A stretch of 64,000 nt of DNA from Paenirhizobium daejeonense (GTDB lineage: Bacteria > Pseudomonadota > Alphaproteobacteria > Rhizobiales > Rhizobiaceae), in contig NZ_JACLAL010000002.1 in the NCBI RefSeq assembly GCF_014280875.1, positions 496,001-560,000 on the forward strand. Direction: 5' to 3'. The position numbers and the translations under genes are program-made. The notes below the pieces were generated by a model. That model was not told the DNA's origin, made no database searches, and saw only the letters and a program-made list of their open reading frames with translations. How positions within the stretch are numbered: the first letter of the stretch is position 1; each line of letters begins with the position of its first letter. This document shows positions 19,411 to 29,204 of this stretch, in pieces.

Positions 19411-20502
19411 GTGCATAGTCTCCGTCAGGAAAAGACACTTGTTCTCCCGCTTATCGTCGCGGTCGCCGGTCTCGCGCTGGAACACGAAATTCTGGCCTTG
19501 GGGCCGGCCATCTCTGTGGTGGCAGCGGTCGTCCTGATCGGCGCCATCGTCGTCGCCTCACTGCGCATCGCCCACCACGCGGAAGTTCTCGCCGTGAAGG
19601 TCGGAGACCCCTACGGCACGATGATCCTGACGCTTTCCGCCGTCATGGTGGAAGTCCTGATCCTCGCGATCATGATGAGTGGCGAAAGCTCGCCGACGCT
19701 GGTGCGCGACACGATCTATTCGGCGGTCATGCTGGATATCAACGGCATTCTCGGCCTTGCCGCGCTGCTGGGGGGCCTGAAGCACGGCGAACAGCCCTAC
19801 AACGACGATTCCGGCAAGACCTATGGCGTAATGATCCTGACCGCCATGGGCATTTCCATGGTCGTCCCGGAATTCATTCCGGTGGAGAAATGGCAGTATT
19901 ATTCGTTCTTCACCATCTTCGCGATGATCGCCCTTTACGGCCTCTTTCTGCGCATGCAGGTCGGCACGCACAGCTACTTCTTCAGCTACAGCTATCCGCG
20001 AACCCAACAGCGCAGGCAGGAGGAGCGCGAACCGGAAGGAGAAAATGAACCGGCCACGCTCTCGATTGCCGTCATCGTCGCCGGCGTCGTGCTGATCGGC
20101 GTTCTTGCGGAGTTGATGTCCGTGTTCCTCAACGTCGGCCTTAAGGATGTCGGCGCGCCCGTCGCCCTCACGGCAATCCTCGTTGCCGCCATTTCCGCAG
20201 GCCCGGAAATCCTGACTGCATTGCGTGCCGCCCTCGCCGACCGCATGCAAGCCACAGTGAACATCGCCATGGGCGCATCACTGTCGACCGTGATTCTCAC
20301 AGTACCCGTCATGGAGGCAATCGCCCTCTCCACCGGTCAACCTTTTGTGATGGCGATGTCGCCGGTGCAGACGGTCATGATTGCGATCACGCTGATTGCG
20401 GCCGCAATCAACCTGAATGACGGCGAAACCAATGCGATAGAAGGCATGACCCACTTCATCCTGTTCGCCACCTTCATCATGCTCTCCTTCCTCGGCCTTT
20501 AA
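19411..20502 (+). CDS. Calcium/proton antiporter, ChaA/y4hA type
   Basis: A 363-residue inner-membrane cation exchanger of the CAX superfamily with ~11 membrane segments in two inverted halves. The signature regions are HHAEVLAVKVGDPYGTMILTLSAVMVEV in the first half (residues ~52-79) and SAGPEILTALRAAL in the second, separated by an acidic, hydrophilic loop (EEREPEGENEPA). It probably exports Ca2+ or Na+/K+ against protons. GTG 19411 gives the family length (E. coli ChaA, 366), with AAGG 10 bases upstream. An ATG-led out-of-frame stretch just upstream complicates the start (see findings). Confidence 0.85.
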   Translation: MHSLRQEKTLVLPLIVAVAGLALEHEILALGPAISVVAAVVLIGAIVVASLRIAHHAEVLAVKVGDPYGTMILTLSAVMVEVLILAIMMSGESSPTLVRDTIYSAVMLDINGILGLAALLGGLKHGEQPYNDDSGKTYGVMILTAMGISMVVPEFIPVEKWQYYSFFTIFAMIALYGLFLRMQVGTHSYFFSYSYPRTQQRRQEEREPEGENEPATLSIAVIVAGVVLIGVLAELMSVFLNVGLKDVGAPVALTAILVAAISAGPEILTALRAALADRMQATVNIAMGASLSTVILTVPVMEAIALSTGQPFVMAMSPVQTVMIAITLIAAAINLNDGETNAIEGMTHFILFATFIMLSFLGL

Positions 20503-20674
20503 ACCCGGGACGCGAAAGGTAGCACTTACGGCACTTTTGTCGGGAACCTTTGGCGGCACCTCCCGTTCCGGCCAGAGGCGATCCACATCAACTTTCCCGG
20601 TTCGCCCCATTGTCAACAAGATGCGAGGCAAAAACGCCCCCGGTCACCGGGGGGCTAGCTCGGGAGCCGAACCT

Positions 20675-21865
20675 TTGAAAAGATTGGACGTCATCGATGG
20701 CATGCGAGGCTATTTCCTCGTCTTCATGCTGATCAACCATCTGGTCTTCGCCGGCGGGCTATGGCTCGTTCAAATCAATCACCGCAATCTTGCATTCGTG
20801 GAAGATGCACAGGGATTCGTCTTTCTCTCCGGCTTGCTGACCGGCATGGTCTATGCGCGCAAGATGATGAAGGACGGATATGCCGTCGGCCGCGACCGCA
20901 TCTGGGGCCGTGCGCTTGAGCTTTATCGCTATGCCATGTGCATCGTGGTTGCCGTACTCGTTCTGCAGCTCGTGCTGCCTGGCGCCGCCGGCATCTGGCA
21001 GAACTGGCTTGGCGGATCGCGCCTTCATGATGGCGAACGGCTCGCAGCCATCGGAACCTTCCTGTTCCAGCCGACCTTCATGGACATCCTTCCGCAATAC
21101 ATCATCTACATGGCCTTTGCGCCCATGGTGATCTGGCTCTGCATCACCGAACGCTGGGCAGCCGTTGCCATCGCCTCGCTGCTTCTGTGGCTTGCCGGTC
21201 AGCTTGGCCTGCAGCGCCTCATCACCTATCCGCTTAACGAATGGCTGGCCGGAGCACCGGACAAGGAAGGCTTGCGCGCAAGCTTCAACCTGCTCGGCTG
21301 GCAGGTTGTCTTCTTCGCAGGCGTGATCGCCGGCAGTCTCACCTCGATGAAGCGTATCGAATGGAAGCGGGTCTTCAATCCGGAGGACACTTTCCTCGCA
21401 AGAATGGCGCTGGCAATCTGCCTGTTCTTCCTACCTCTTCGCATCATGACCGCCCACGGACTGATGCCGGGCATGGTGCTGGAAAAATTCGGCATGATGG
21501 AAGTGCGCGCCGATTTCGGCCTCGTCTATCTCGTGAACTTCGCAGCGGTTGCCTACGGTCTCGCCTGGCTACTGATCGCCGGCCCGCGCCATCAGAGCCC
21601 GGTCATTCGCAAGATCGCCGCCGGACTGACGAGCCTTTTCTCGCTGAGCTTCCTGCAACTCCTCGGCCGCCATTCGCTGCAGATCTACGTCTGGCACGTC
21701 CTGATCGTCTATGTCGTCTTCTATATCGACGGCCGCGTCGGGGAACTCTCCCAGTTGACCAAGACCATCGTCGCCATCGGCTCGCTGGCGATCCTCAGCC
21801 TGCCCGCCATCTATCGCGAACGCGAAAAACTGTTCGGACAGCCGGCAACCCAGCCAGCCCGTTAA
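20675..21865 (+). CDS. opgC: OpgC-type integral membrane protein (glucan succinylation)
   Basis: A 396-residue membrane protein of the OpgC family, which transfers succinyl groups to osmoregulated periplasmic (cyclic beta-1,2) glucans. The N-terminal KRLDVIDGMRGYFLVFMLINH, ~10 membrane helices, and LQLLGRHSLQIYVWHVLIVY near the C-terminus are diagnostic. TTG 20675 is preferred because GGGAG sits seven bases upstream and family members usually begin at this lysine-arginine; ATG 20621 would add 18 residues. It is monocistronic and ends at a strong terminator. Confidence 0.86.
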   Translation: MKRLDVIDGMRGYFLVFMLINHLVFAGGLWLVQINHRNLAFVEDAQGFVFLSGLLTGMVYARKMMKDGYAVGRDRIWGRALELYRYAMCIVVAVLVLQLVLPGAAGIWQNWLGGSRLHDGERLAAIGTFLFQPTFMDILPQYIIYMAFAPMVIWLCITERWAAVAIASLLLWLAGQLGLQRLITYPLNEWLAGAPDKEGLRASFNLLGWQVVFFAGVIAGSLTSMKRIEWKRVFNPEDTFLARMALAICLFFLPLRIMTAHGLMPGMVLEKFGMMEVRADFGLVYLVNFAAVAYGLAWLLIAGPRHQSPVIRKIAAGLTSLFSLSFLQLLGRHSLQIYVWHVLIVYVVFYIDGRVGELSQLTKTIVAIGSLAILSLPAIYREREKLFGQPATQPAR

Positions 21866-21885
21866 GACCACTCGAAAGCACAAAG

Positions 21886-21919
21886 AGAAAGGGCGGGACC
21901 TGATGGCCCCGCCCTTTCT
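21886..21919. terminator. Bidirectional terminator between opgC and aatA
   Basis: AGAAAGGGCGGG (21886-21897) pairs perfectly over 12 bp with CCCGCCCTTTCT (21908-21919) around a 10-base loop. It lies between two convergent stop codons; the flanking A/T tracts serve both directions weakly. Confidence 0.75.
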
Positions 21920-21942
21920 GCACGATGTGACTGTCGAACCGC

Positions 21943-23208
<1,266 letters not shown>

Positions 23209-23362
23209 CTATGGCGAAAGAGCCGACAGGTTTCAAGCGGAAAGCGGCTTCGACCGCTCAAACCTCGACGTTTTCGCTTTTTAAGATTTATTTAATATTC
23301 AGGTAAGTCTTGCACTTTATAACTTGCTCCACCGGAAGCTGTGAAGGAGGACGAACCGCAGG

Positions 23363-24295
23363 ATGAGCCAGCACAGCATCTATAGCCGTCTGGTGCACAT
23401 GGCGGGCGCATGGTCGACCGCCTACGGCCCTTTCGTGCTGCGCTCCGCGCTGCAGCCGATCTTCCGGCGTATTTCCGATGACGTGCTAGATGTCTACGCC
23501 TTCCAGGGCCTCGTGCGCGCCGAACGCAACGAAGAGCCCTATCCGCCATCGCAGTTCTTCCCGATGGTCGAGCCACAGGATCTTCCATCGGTCGACAGCC
23601 TGCTCAGAAGCATCCACATCCTCAATGTCGGCAGCCTCAATCGCGCCCGCGCTGGCGTTTTCGTCAGTTTCCAGCCACAACTCTACATCGATCCGTCAGC
23701 GATGCGTCTCGAACTCGATCGTATCCGCCTTGCCGGTCACGAGGTGGCCGTACAACCTGACAGGATCGTCTGCGATATCAATTCCAATACGGGCGATGGC
23801 AGACTGATCGCCAGTGCTATCCGGCAATTGCGACAGGCCGGCTTTCGTATATCCATCTCCAATTACGAGGCGAGCGAAACCAGCATCGAAGTCGTACGCA
23901 TGCACAAGCCCGATTTTGTACGTTTCGACGGCGACTGGGTCCGTGACTACATGCACAACTCCGCGGGCTTCGCCCTGCTGCGGGTCATCGTTCACCAACT
24001 CAGGGATGACGGTATCGAGCCGATCTTCGAACGGCTGGAAGAGAACTGGCAGGTCGAGCTTTGCGCCGATCTAGGGGTAACGCTGCTTCAGGGGTATGCA
24101 TTGGCCCGCCCCCAGCTCGCCCCGACAGATTTCAACGAGATGTTTCCGGAAACGTCGTTTCCTCCGGCCGGCGAGGAAGAGGCCTCCCCGGCAAGCCGAA
24201 CCCAGCCCAGGCGCACGTTCACCGAAACGCCGATAACCATGCCGCAACCGACCCGTCCGTCACGCGTCTTCGGAAAGCGCGGCAGCAGTTCCTAG
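23363..24295 (+). CDS. Degenerate (catalytically dead) EAL-domain protein
   Basis: A 310-residue protein that aligns along its first ~255 residues with EAL phosphodiesterases: LQPIFRR, FQGLVRAER, VFVSFQP, VCDINSNT, FRISISNYEASE, VRFDGDWVR, and LLQGYALARP. Nearly every catalytic position is changed: EAL is QGL, the DDFGT motif is SNYEA, EITE is DINS and KID is RFD. Hydrolysis of cyclic-di-GMP is therefore unlikely; a binding or protein-protein role is more plausible. The last ~55 residues are low-complexity (Pro, Thr, Arg, Ser). ATG 23363 follows GGAGGACG. It has no membrane segment or GGDEF partner domain. Confidence 0.85.
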   Translation: MSQHSIYSRLVHMAGAWSTAYGPFVLRSALQPIFRRISDDVLDVYAFQGLVRAERNEEPYPPSQFFPMVEPQDLPSVDSLLRSIHILNVGSLNRARAGVFVSFQPQLYIDPSAMRLELDRIRLAGHEVAVQPDRIVCDINSNTGDGRLIASAIRQLRQAGFRISISNYEASETSIEVVRMHKPDFVRFDGDWVRDYMHNSAGFALLRVIVHQLRDDGIEPIFERLEENWQVELCADLGVTLLQGYALARPQLAPTDFNEMFPETSFPPAGEEEASPASRTQPRRTFTETPITMPQPTRPSRVFGKRGSSS

Positions 24296-24445
24296 TTCGC
24301 CAAGTCAGACAGCTCCTCTCGCCCGACGAAAAAATCATGATATCGCCACGATAAAGAAGTGGCCTGCCCCAATTCGGTCTCGGGAAGGTCCACAACCGCG
24401 TCTTTCATTCCCTTCATTGAACAACGTCATATCAGAGGGATTGTC

Positions 24446-24574
24446 ATGTTTGTGGACGAAGACAAGATCGTCGCACCCACCTTCTTCCAGCGTATCCTTG
24501 ACCGCACGCTGATGAAGTTTGCCGCCCCTCTCGCCTGCGCAGCACTTCTGATCGGTCTTGCCGTCACCGCCTGA
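24446..24574 (+). CDS. Small hypothetical membrane protein (42 aa)
   Basis: MFVDEDKIVAPTFFQRILDR is a short cytoplasmic part, followed by a single hydrophobic helix rich in Ala and Leu (residues ~24-42) reaching the C-terminus. AGAGGGA lies seven bases before the ATG, and codon use looks normal, which supports translation. No family recognised. It is flanked by 150-base gaps on both sides and so would have its own promoter. Confidence 0.5.
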   Translation: MFVDEDKIVAPTFFQRILDRTLMKFAAPLACAALLIGLAVTA

Positions 24575-24726
24575 AGCAGGCCGCCGGCTTTTCTCGCTCT
24601 CGTCTCTTCACATTTGCGCTAGCAAGCGCCGTTTCTGCGCTTTGACAGACAGAGATCCGGCAGACGGGGTTGTTTCGGTATAAGCCGGTTACAAATTAGC
24701 GGGAAGAGTTCAGCGGAGACCTACAT

Positions 24727-25884
24727 ATGCGATTTGCCAGCCACCCCGGATCGTCGACCTTCGCAAGCGCAGCGTTGCTTCTGACCACTCTTCTTGCGAC
24801 AGCACCTTCTTCGGCGTCGGCAGCGGACCGTTATCCCACACGTAACTTCGAGGTCGAGGTCACCGAAATTGCCGCCGGTCTTGAGCACCCGTGGGCTGTC
24901 GAAGTGCTGCCGGATGGCGCCTATATCGTCACTGAGCGCCCCGGCCGTCTCAGGATCATCCGTGCCGGAGAAGTGGATAAACCGATCGAGGGGCTGCCGA
25001 AACTCTTCGTCGGCGGCCAGGGCGGCCTTCTCGACGTCGCGCTGTCCCCGGATTTCGCGACCAGCCGCAAGCTCTATTTAACCGCCTCCATTCCGGGCAC
25101 CGGCGGCCAGGGCACGGCGCTGTTTTCAGCAAGCCTCGACAAGGATGAACGGAAACTCGAAAATCTGACGCAGCTCTTCGCTATGAACCGCTTCACCCGC
25201 ACCGGCCAGCATTTCGGTTCGCGCATCGCAATCGCCAGTGACGGCAATCTCTTCTTCGGCATCGGCGAGCGTGGCAAGATGGACCGCGCGCAGGATCCGA
25301 ACGACCACGCCGGCTCTATCTTACATATTACGCCGGACGGTCACCCCGCCCCCGGCAACCCCTTTGCCAAAAATGGCAAGGGCCTCCCCGAGATCTGGTC
25401 GAAAGGGCATCGTAACCCACAGGGTATCGTCATCGACAGGAAGGACGACACGCTCTACACCGTCGAACACGGCGCTCGCGGCGGCGACGAGATCAACGCG
25501 CCGAAAGCCGGACATAACTACGGTTGGCCGGTCATCTCTTACGGCAAGCACTATTCCGGAGCCGAAATCGGCGTAGGCCAGGCCGCGGAAGGATATGACC
25601 AGCCTCTTTATTATTGGGATCCATCCATCGCCCCCGGCGCAATCGAAATCTATCACGGCGCGATGTTTCCGGAATGGGAGGGCAGCTTCCTCATCGCGGC
25701 GCTGAAATACAAACTACTCGCCCGCATCGAACATACCGACGACGGTGCTGTCGAAAATGAGGAACGGCTCTTCCAGGGCGAATATGGTCGCCTGCGGGAT
25801 GTGAAGGTAGCGCCCGACGGCTCGATCCTTCTCTTGACCGACGAGGACGACGGTAAACTCCTGCGCGTCACGCGCGCGCACTGA
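24727..25884 (+). CDS. PQQ-dependent sugar (aldose) dehydrogenase, YliI-like
   Basis: A 385-residue secreted beta-propeller of the glucose/sorbosone dehydrogenase family. A signal peptide covers residues 1-32 (hydrophobic core, cut after ASA). Family motifs include HPWAVEVLPDGAYIVTERPGR, GQGGLLDVALSPDF, GSRIAIASDGNLFFGIGERG and WSKGHRNPQGI, with the catalytic His in this propeller type likely in the HPWA or HRNPQG segment. E. coli YliI oxidises aldoses using PQQ; whether this strain makes PQQ cannot be seen here. The protein would act in the periplasm. Confidence 0.88.
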   Translation: MRFASHPGSSTFASAALLLTTLLATAPSSASAADRYPTRNFEVEVTEIAAGLEHPWAVEVLPDGAYIVTERPGRLRIIRAGEVDKPIEGLPKLFVGGQGGLLDVALSPDFATSRKLYLTASIPGTGGQGTALFSASLDKDERKLENLTQLFAMNRFTRTGQHFGSRIAIASDGNLFFGIGERGKMDRAQDPNDHAGSILHITPDGHPAPGNPFAKNGKGLPEIWSKGHRNPQGIVIDRKDDTLYTVEHGARGGDEINAPKAGHNYGWPVISYGKHYSGAEIGVGQAAEGYDQPLYYWDPSIAPGAIEIYHGAMFPEWEGSFLIAALKYKLLARIEHTDDGAVENEERLFQGEYGRLRDVKVAPDGSILLLTDEDDGKLLRVTRAH

Positions 25885-25987
25885 TCCCCGCCTCATCTCC
25901 TGATATTCAATCCCGGCTTGCTGAACGCGGGAACACCTGTTAACCGGGCCATCCCTCGCCCGTCGAACTGCAATCTGGAAGTCTCGC

Positions 25988-26878
25988 ATGTCCCGCATCC
26001 AGGCCAACCTTGTCTTGCTGCTCGCTGCCGCCATCTGGGGCGGAGGTTTCATCGCCCAGTCGCAGGCCATGGAGTGGCTGGGGCCGAACTGGTTCAACGC
26101 GTTGCGCTTCGGGCTCGCCACGCTCGCCGTCCTGCCTTTTGCAATCAGGGAAGCAGCAAGGTCCCGGCACTCTCTCTCCCGCCGCGACTGGATGTGGTTC
26201 GCCTTTGTGGGCCTCTCGCTTCTCGCTGCCCAGACCACCCAGCAGATGGGCATCCAGAACACGACCGTCACCAATGCCAGCTTCCTCACCGGCCTCTATG
26301 TCGTTCTCGTCCCGCTGATCGCCGTTTTCGTACTTGCTCGCCGCCCGCACTGGATTGTGTGGCCGGCCGCCGGCCTGACGTTGCTCGGCATTCTTCTCCT
26401 GAGTGGCGGCTCCCTTTCCGCTCTCAATTCCGGGGATATGCTAGTGGTGCTCTGCGCGGTCTTCATCGCGATCCAGATCACCCTGACGCCGATCGCCGTC
26501 GGCGAAAACGACCGGCCACTGGCGCTCGCAGTCATCCAGTTTGCCGTTTGCGCTGTCGGTGCGGGTATGGGAGCCCTCGCGTTCGAGCCGATCGACGTCC
26601 AGTCGATCACCTCCGCGCTTCCGGAAATCCTCTATGGAGGGCTTCTGTCTTCCGGTCTGGCGTTTTCGCTTCAGATCATCGGCCAGCGCTACACGACAGC
26701 GTCCCAGGCGGCGATATTCCTCTCCGCCGAAGCACTGTTTGGGGCTCTTCTCGGTGCAATCATCTTGTCCGAGACCCTGCCGACGGTAGGTTATCTCGGC
26801 TGCGCGCTGATCTTCGCAGCCATATTGATGGTCGAACTTGTACCGGAACTGACACGTCGACGCCTCGCGGTAAACTGA
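25988..26878 (+). CDS. DMT-superfamily (EamA) transporter
   Basis: A 296-residue membrane protein with ten helices in two EamA repeats. The first repeat opens LVLLLAAAIWGGGFIAQ and has NWFNALRFGLATLAVLP; the second has LPEILYGGLLSSGLAFSLQ and SQAAIFLSAEALFGALLGAI, the typical last motif. These proteins export amino acids or other metabolites. ATG 25988 yields MSRIQANLVLLL. It is 103 bases from the sugar dehydrogenase, so may be separate. Substrate unknown. Confidence 0.9.
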   Translation: MSRIQANLVLLLAAAIWGGGFIAQSQAMEWLGPNWFNALRFGLATLAVLPFAIREAARSRHSLSRRDWMWFAFVGLSLLAAQTTQQMGIQNTTVTNASFLTGLYVVLVPLIAVFVLARRPHWIVWPAAGLTLLGILLLSGGSLSALNSGDMLVVLCAVFIAIQITLTPIAVGENDRPLALAVIQFAVCAVGAGMGALAFEPIDVQSITSALPEILYGGLLSSGLAFSLQIIGQRYTTASQAAIFLSAEALFGALLGAIILSETLPTVGYLGCALIFAAILMVELVPELTRRRLAVN

Positions 26879-27335
26879 TTTCACCCCCCATGTGAAAAAA
26901 ATTCAATGCCGCCTCTTTGGGCATTTTGGGGAAGCTTTTTCGCGAAATTGCATCGCACACGATGCAATTTGTGCCTGTAATGGGCAGAAAGCTCACCGCG
27001 CAGCTCAAACTGCCTAAAGATTCCCTTTACAAAATCTTTATCGGCGGCGGAGAGTTAGAAAACTTTCGCTTGCCAATTTTTAATAAACCAAGCAATCTTC
27101 GCGCGTTCGGGCATTTTTGCGAGCATGGGAAGAGCAAAATAATAAACGCGTGCGGGGCGCCAAAAACCCCGGCAGTGAGATCCGAAGGCGAAGGGACAAT
27201 AGCCGGGGGATCGAATGCTGCGGCAACATATCGCCGCTTTCCCCACATCTGAAGAAATGCCGGGCCAACACCCTGATGGGGTAATATTGTAATGCTGCCC
27301 CGCCGATACCGGGCAGACAGAAAAGGACCTGACGC
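26879..27335. other. Gene-free interval with perfect hairpin and long cspA leader
   Basis: AT-rich in its centre, with no convincing coding frame. A perfect inverted repeat lies at 26945-26970. CCCCGGC (around 27167) and GCCGGGG (around 27202) could close a second folded domain inside what would be a long 5' UTR of the cold-shock gene. Long structured leaders are usual for cspA-type genes. No promoter was assigned with confidence. Confidence 0.4.
26945..26970. repeat. Perfect 11-bp inverted repeat
   Basis: AAATTGCATCG (26945-26955), CACA, then CGATGCAATTT (26960-26970). No T-run follows on either strand, so it is not a standard terminator. It lies 67 bases after the DMT gene and could be an operator or an RNA stem. 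Confidence 0.5.
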
Positions 27336-27551
27336 ATGGCCGAGACTGGCATTGTAAAATTCTTCAATACCGACAAGGGCTTTGGTTTCATCAAGCCCGA
27401 CAATGGCGGCGCTGACATTTTCGTACACATTTCCGCTGTTCAGGCTTCCGGGCTTTCGGGTCTTTCCGAAAACCAGAAGGTAAGCTTTGATACGGAACCG
27501 GACCGCCGCGGCAAGGGTCCGAAGGCCGTGAACCTGCAGATCGCAGGCTAA
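27336..27551 (+). CDS. Cold-shock protein (CspA family)
   Basis: A 71-residue single cold-shock domain that binds single-stranded nucleic acid as an RNA chaperone. RNP1 (KGFGFI, residues 14-19) and RNP2 (DIFVHI, 27-32) are intact. AAAAGGA lies upstream of the ATG. Rhizobia carry several paralogues; which one this is cannot be told. It is monocistronic with its own terminator and a long leader, suggesting post-transcriptional or temperature control. Confidence 0.93.
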   Translation: MAETGIVKFFNTDKGFGFIKPDNGGADIFVHISAVQASGLSGLSENQKVSFDTEPDRRGKGPKAVNLQIAG

Positions 27552-27584
27552 CGCTTCGGAATTGCTTTGGCACTCGCGTTGCGG

Positions 27585-27608
27585 CCCGGCATGATTGCCG
27601 GGTTTTTT
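27585..27608 (+). terminator. Rho-independent terminator of the csp gene
   Basis: CCCGGCA (27585-27591), loop TGAT, TGCCGGG (27596-27602), then six Ts. Confidence 0.88.
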
Positions 27609-27702
27609 CGTTCAGGTCCGGTTCAGCCATCGGCCTCTATCCTGCCCTCATCGTTCGTTAGAAAGTAACGATCAGTGAATTCAGGCCACGGAAGGCAACG
27701 CC

Positions 27703-28173
27703 ATGATGAAGTTTGCTAAATACACCCTGCTTTCGGCAGCGATCGCAGTTGCACCATTTGTTGCTTCGACATCGGCCAACGCAGGCGATTACTACCGCCG
27801 CCATCACCACAACAACGGCGATGCTCTGGCGCTTGGCGCACTCGGGCTTGCGACCGGCGTGATCGTTGGTTCCGCCATAGCTAGCCAGCCTCGCGACGTT
27901 TATGTGGAGCCGGATCCGGTCTATGTCGAGCCTGAGCCGGTCTATGTTCGCCCTGCACCGGCCTACGTCCGTCCAGCCCCCGCCTATGTCCGCCCGGCGC
28001 CGGTCTATGTCGATGACTATCCGCTGGCACCGCAACGCGTCTATGGCGCTGGCGTCGAGCCTTGGACGCCGGAGTGGTACGACTATTGCTCGGCTCGTTA
28101 CCGCAGCTTTAACTCCCGCAACGGCACCTATGTAGGTTACGACGGCCGCTCACACTTCTGCACTTCCGGCTGA
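27703..28173 (+). CDS. BA14K-family secreted protein with YVxP repeats
   Basis: A 156-residue exported protein. A signal peptide (residues 1-27, cut after SANA) precedes a His-rich patch (RRHHHNN), a glycine/alanine hydrophobic stretch (ALGALGLATGVIVGSAI), then about seven short repeats of the form VYVEPEP/AYVRPAP (residues ~67-105). The C-terminal block WYDYCSARYRSFNSRNGTYVGYDGRSHFC is the BA14K lectin-like domain, with two cysteines. BA14K proteins are immunoreactive or haemagglutinating in Brucella and occur in many copies in rhizobia. The envelope role is inferred; the repeat number probably varies between strains. Confidence 0.85.
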   Translation: MMKFAKYTLLSAAIAVAPFVASTSANAGDYYRRHHHNNGDALALGALGLATGVIVGSAIASQPRDVYVEPDPVYVEPEPVYVRPAPAYVRPAPAYVRPAPVYVDDYPLAPQRVYGAGVEPWTPEWYDYCSARYRSFNSRNGTYVGYDGRSHFCTSG

Positions 28174-28196
28174 GCCTTAGTAAGTCGATTTATATG

Positions 28197-28224
28197 ATGC
28201 GCCGGCGGTTGTCGGCGCATTTTT
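28197..28224 (+). terminator. Rho-independent terminator of the BA14K gene
   Basis: ATGCGCCG (28197-28204), an 8-base loop, CGGCGCAT (28213-28220), then a run of Ts to 28224. Confidence 0.8.
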
Positions 28225-28271
28225 CTTTCGAGAGCACCTTGCATCCATTTTGTTCTGGCGAGGCGAGGATA

Positions 28272-28919
28272 TCAGATACCGCGCAAAAAGGGATTATTGC
28301 GCCGCTCTTCACCGATCCGCCCGCCAGGACCGTGTCCACAGATGAAGCCGATATCATCTCCAAGCGGCAGGACCTTGTCCCGGATAGAGTTCAGCAATGT
28401 CTGGTGATCGCCACCCGGCAGATCGGTTCGGCCGATCGAACCGTTGAAGAGCACGTCGCCTACATGGGCGAAGTTCTGGGCTCGGTTAAAATAGATCACA
28501 TGACCCGGCGCGTGGCCAGGGCAATGAAAGACTTCGAATTCGTGCTCGCCAAAGGATACGCGATCCCCCTCTTCCAGCCAGCGATCTGGAGTGACGTTGC
28601 GCACCGCCATCTGCACATTGAACATCTTCGCCTGTTGTTCAATGTTCTGCAGCAAAGGCAGATCGTCCCGATGCGGCCCCACGATCGACAGATCCAGCAA
28701 CTCCTTCAGTTCTTCCGCACCCCCAGCGTGATCGATATGACCGTGAGTCAGCCAAATCTCTTTGAGAGTGATATCGTTTTCCCGAAGCGTCTGCAGGATA
28801 ACATCGACGTCCCCGCCGGGATCGACGATCACACCCTCCCGGGTCTCCGTGTCGAAAAGGATCGTGCAGTTCTGCTGGAAGGGCGTTACCGGAATGATAC
28901 CGGCCTGCAATTGTCCCAT
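28272..28919 (-). CDS. MBL-fold metallo-hydrolase (glyoxalase II-like)
   Basis: A 215-residue metallo-beta-lactamase-fold enzyme. The metal motif LTHGHIDHAGG (HxHxDH, His near 59, 61, 64), the bridging HCPGHAPGHV, the Asp in AHVGDVLFNGSIGRTDLPGG and the last ligand in ICGHGPG are all present. The GSIGRTD signature is that of the glyoxalase II-related YcbL group of small hydrolases with thioester-type substrates. It is a single gene between the BA14K gene and petP. Confidence 0.9.
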   Translation of the reverse strand: MGQLQAGIIPVTPFQQNCTILFDTETREGVIVDPGGDVDVILQTLRENDITLKEIWLTHGHIDHAGGAEELKELLDLSIVGPHRDDLPLLQNIEQQAKMFNVQMAVRNVTPDRWLEEGDRVSFGEHEFEVFHCPGHAPGHVIYFNRAQNFAHVGDVLFNGSIGRTDLPGGDHQTLLNSIRDKVLPLGDDIGFICGHGPGGRIGEERRNNPFLRGI

Positions 28920-29204
28920 GGTCTCTCGATCTCCATATCCGCCAAACGTGCAGGCGGCGCAATACCATGTCTTACGCTCGAACGGAAACCCGCATGAGGC
29001 ACCGGGAAACGCGGCCCACCCGAAGAGACCTGCGGAAACTGTGCGATCCCGGTAATTTCGTTGGAGTTTTTACGCGTCTGCGCATAGTTTTGCCGCAAAA
29101 CCGGTGCCCGGCTTGTACGGGCGTCGCCGAAACAAGAAAAATGAATAGCCCGACGCTGAAGCAGAAGCCTGCCGACGCCGGGGTGCATGAAAGGAAACAC
29201 ACGC

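Noticed and set aside
26917..27252. A 111-codon frame before the cold-shock gene
   Set aside because: Starts with TTG, no ribosome site, passes through the perfect hairpin, and has no coding-like composition; better read as leader or intergenic DNA.
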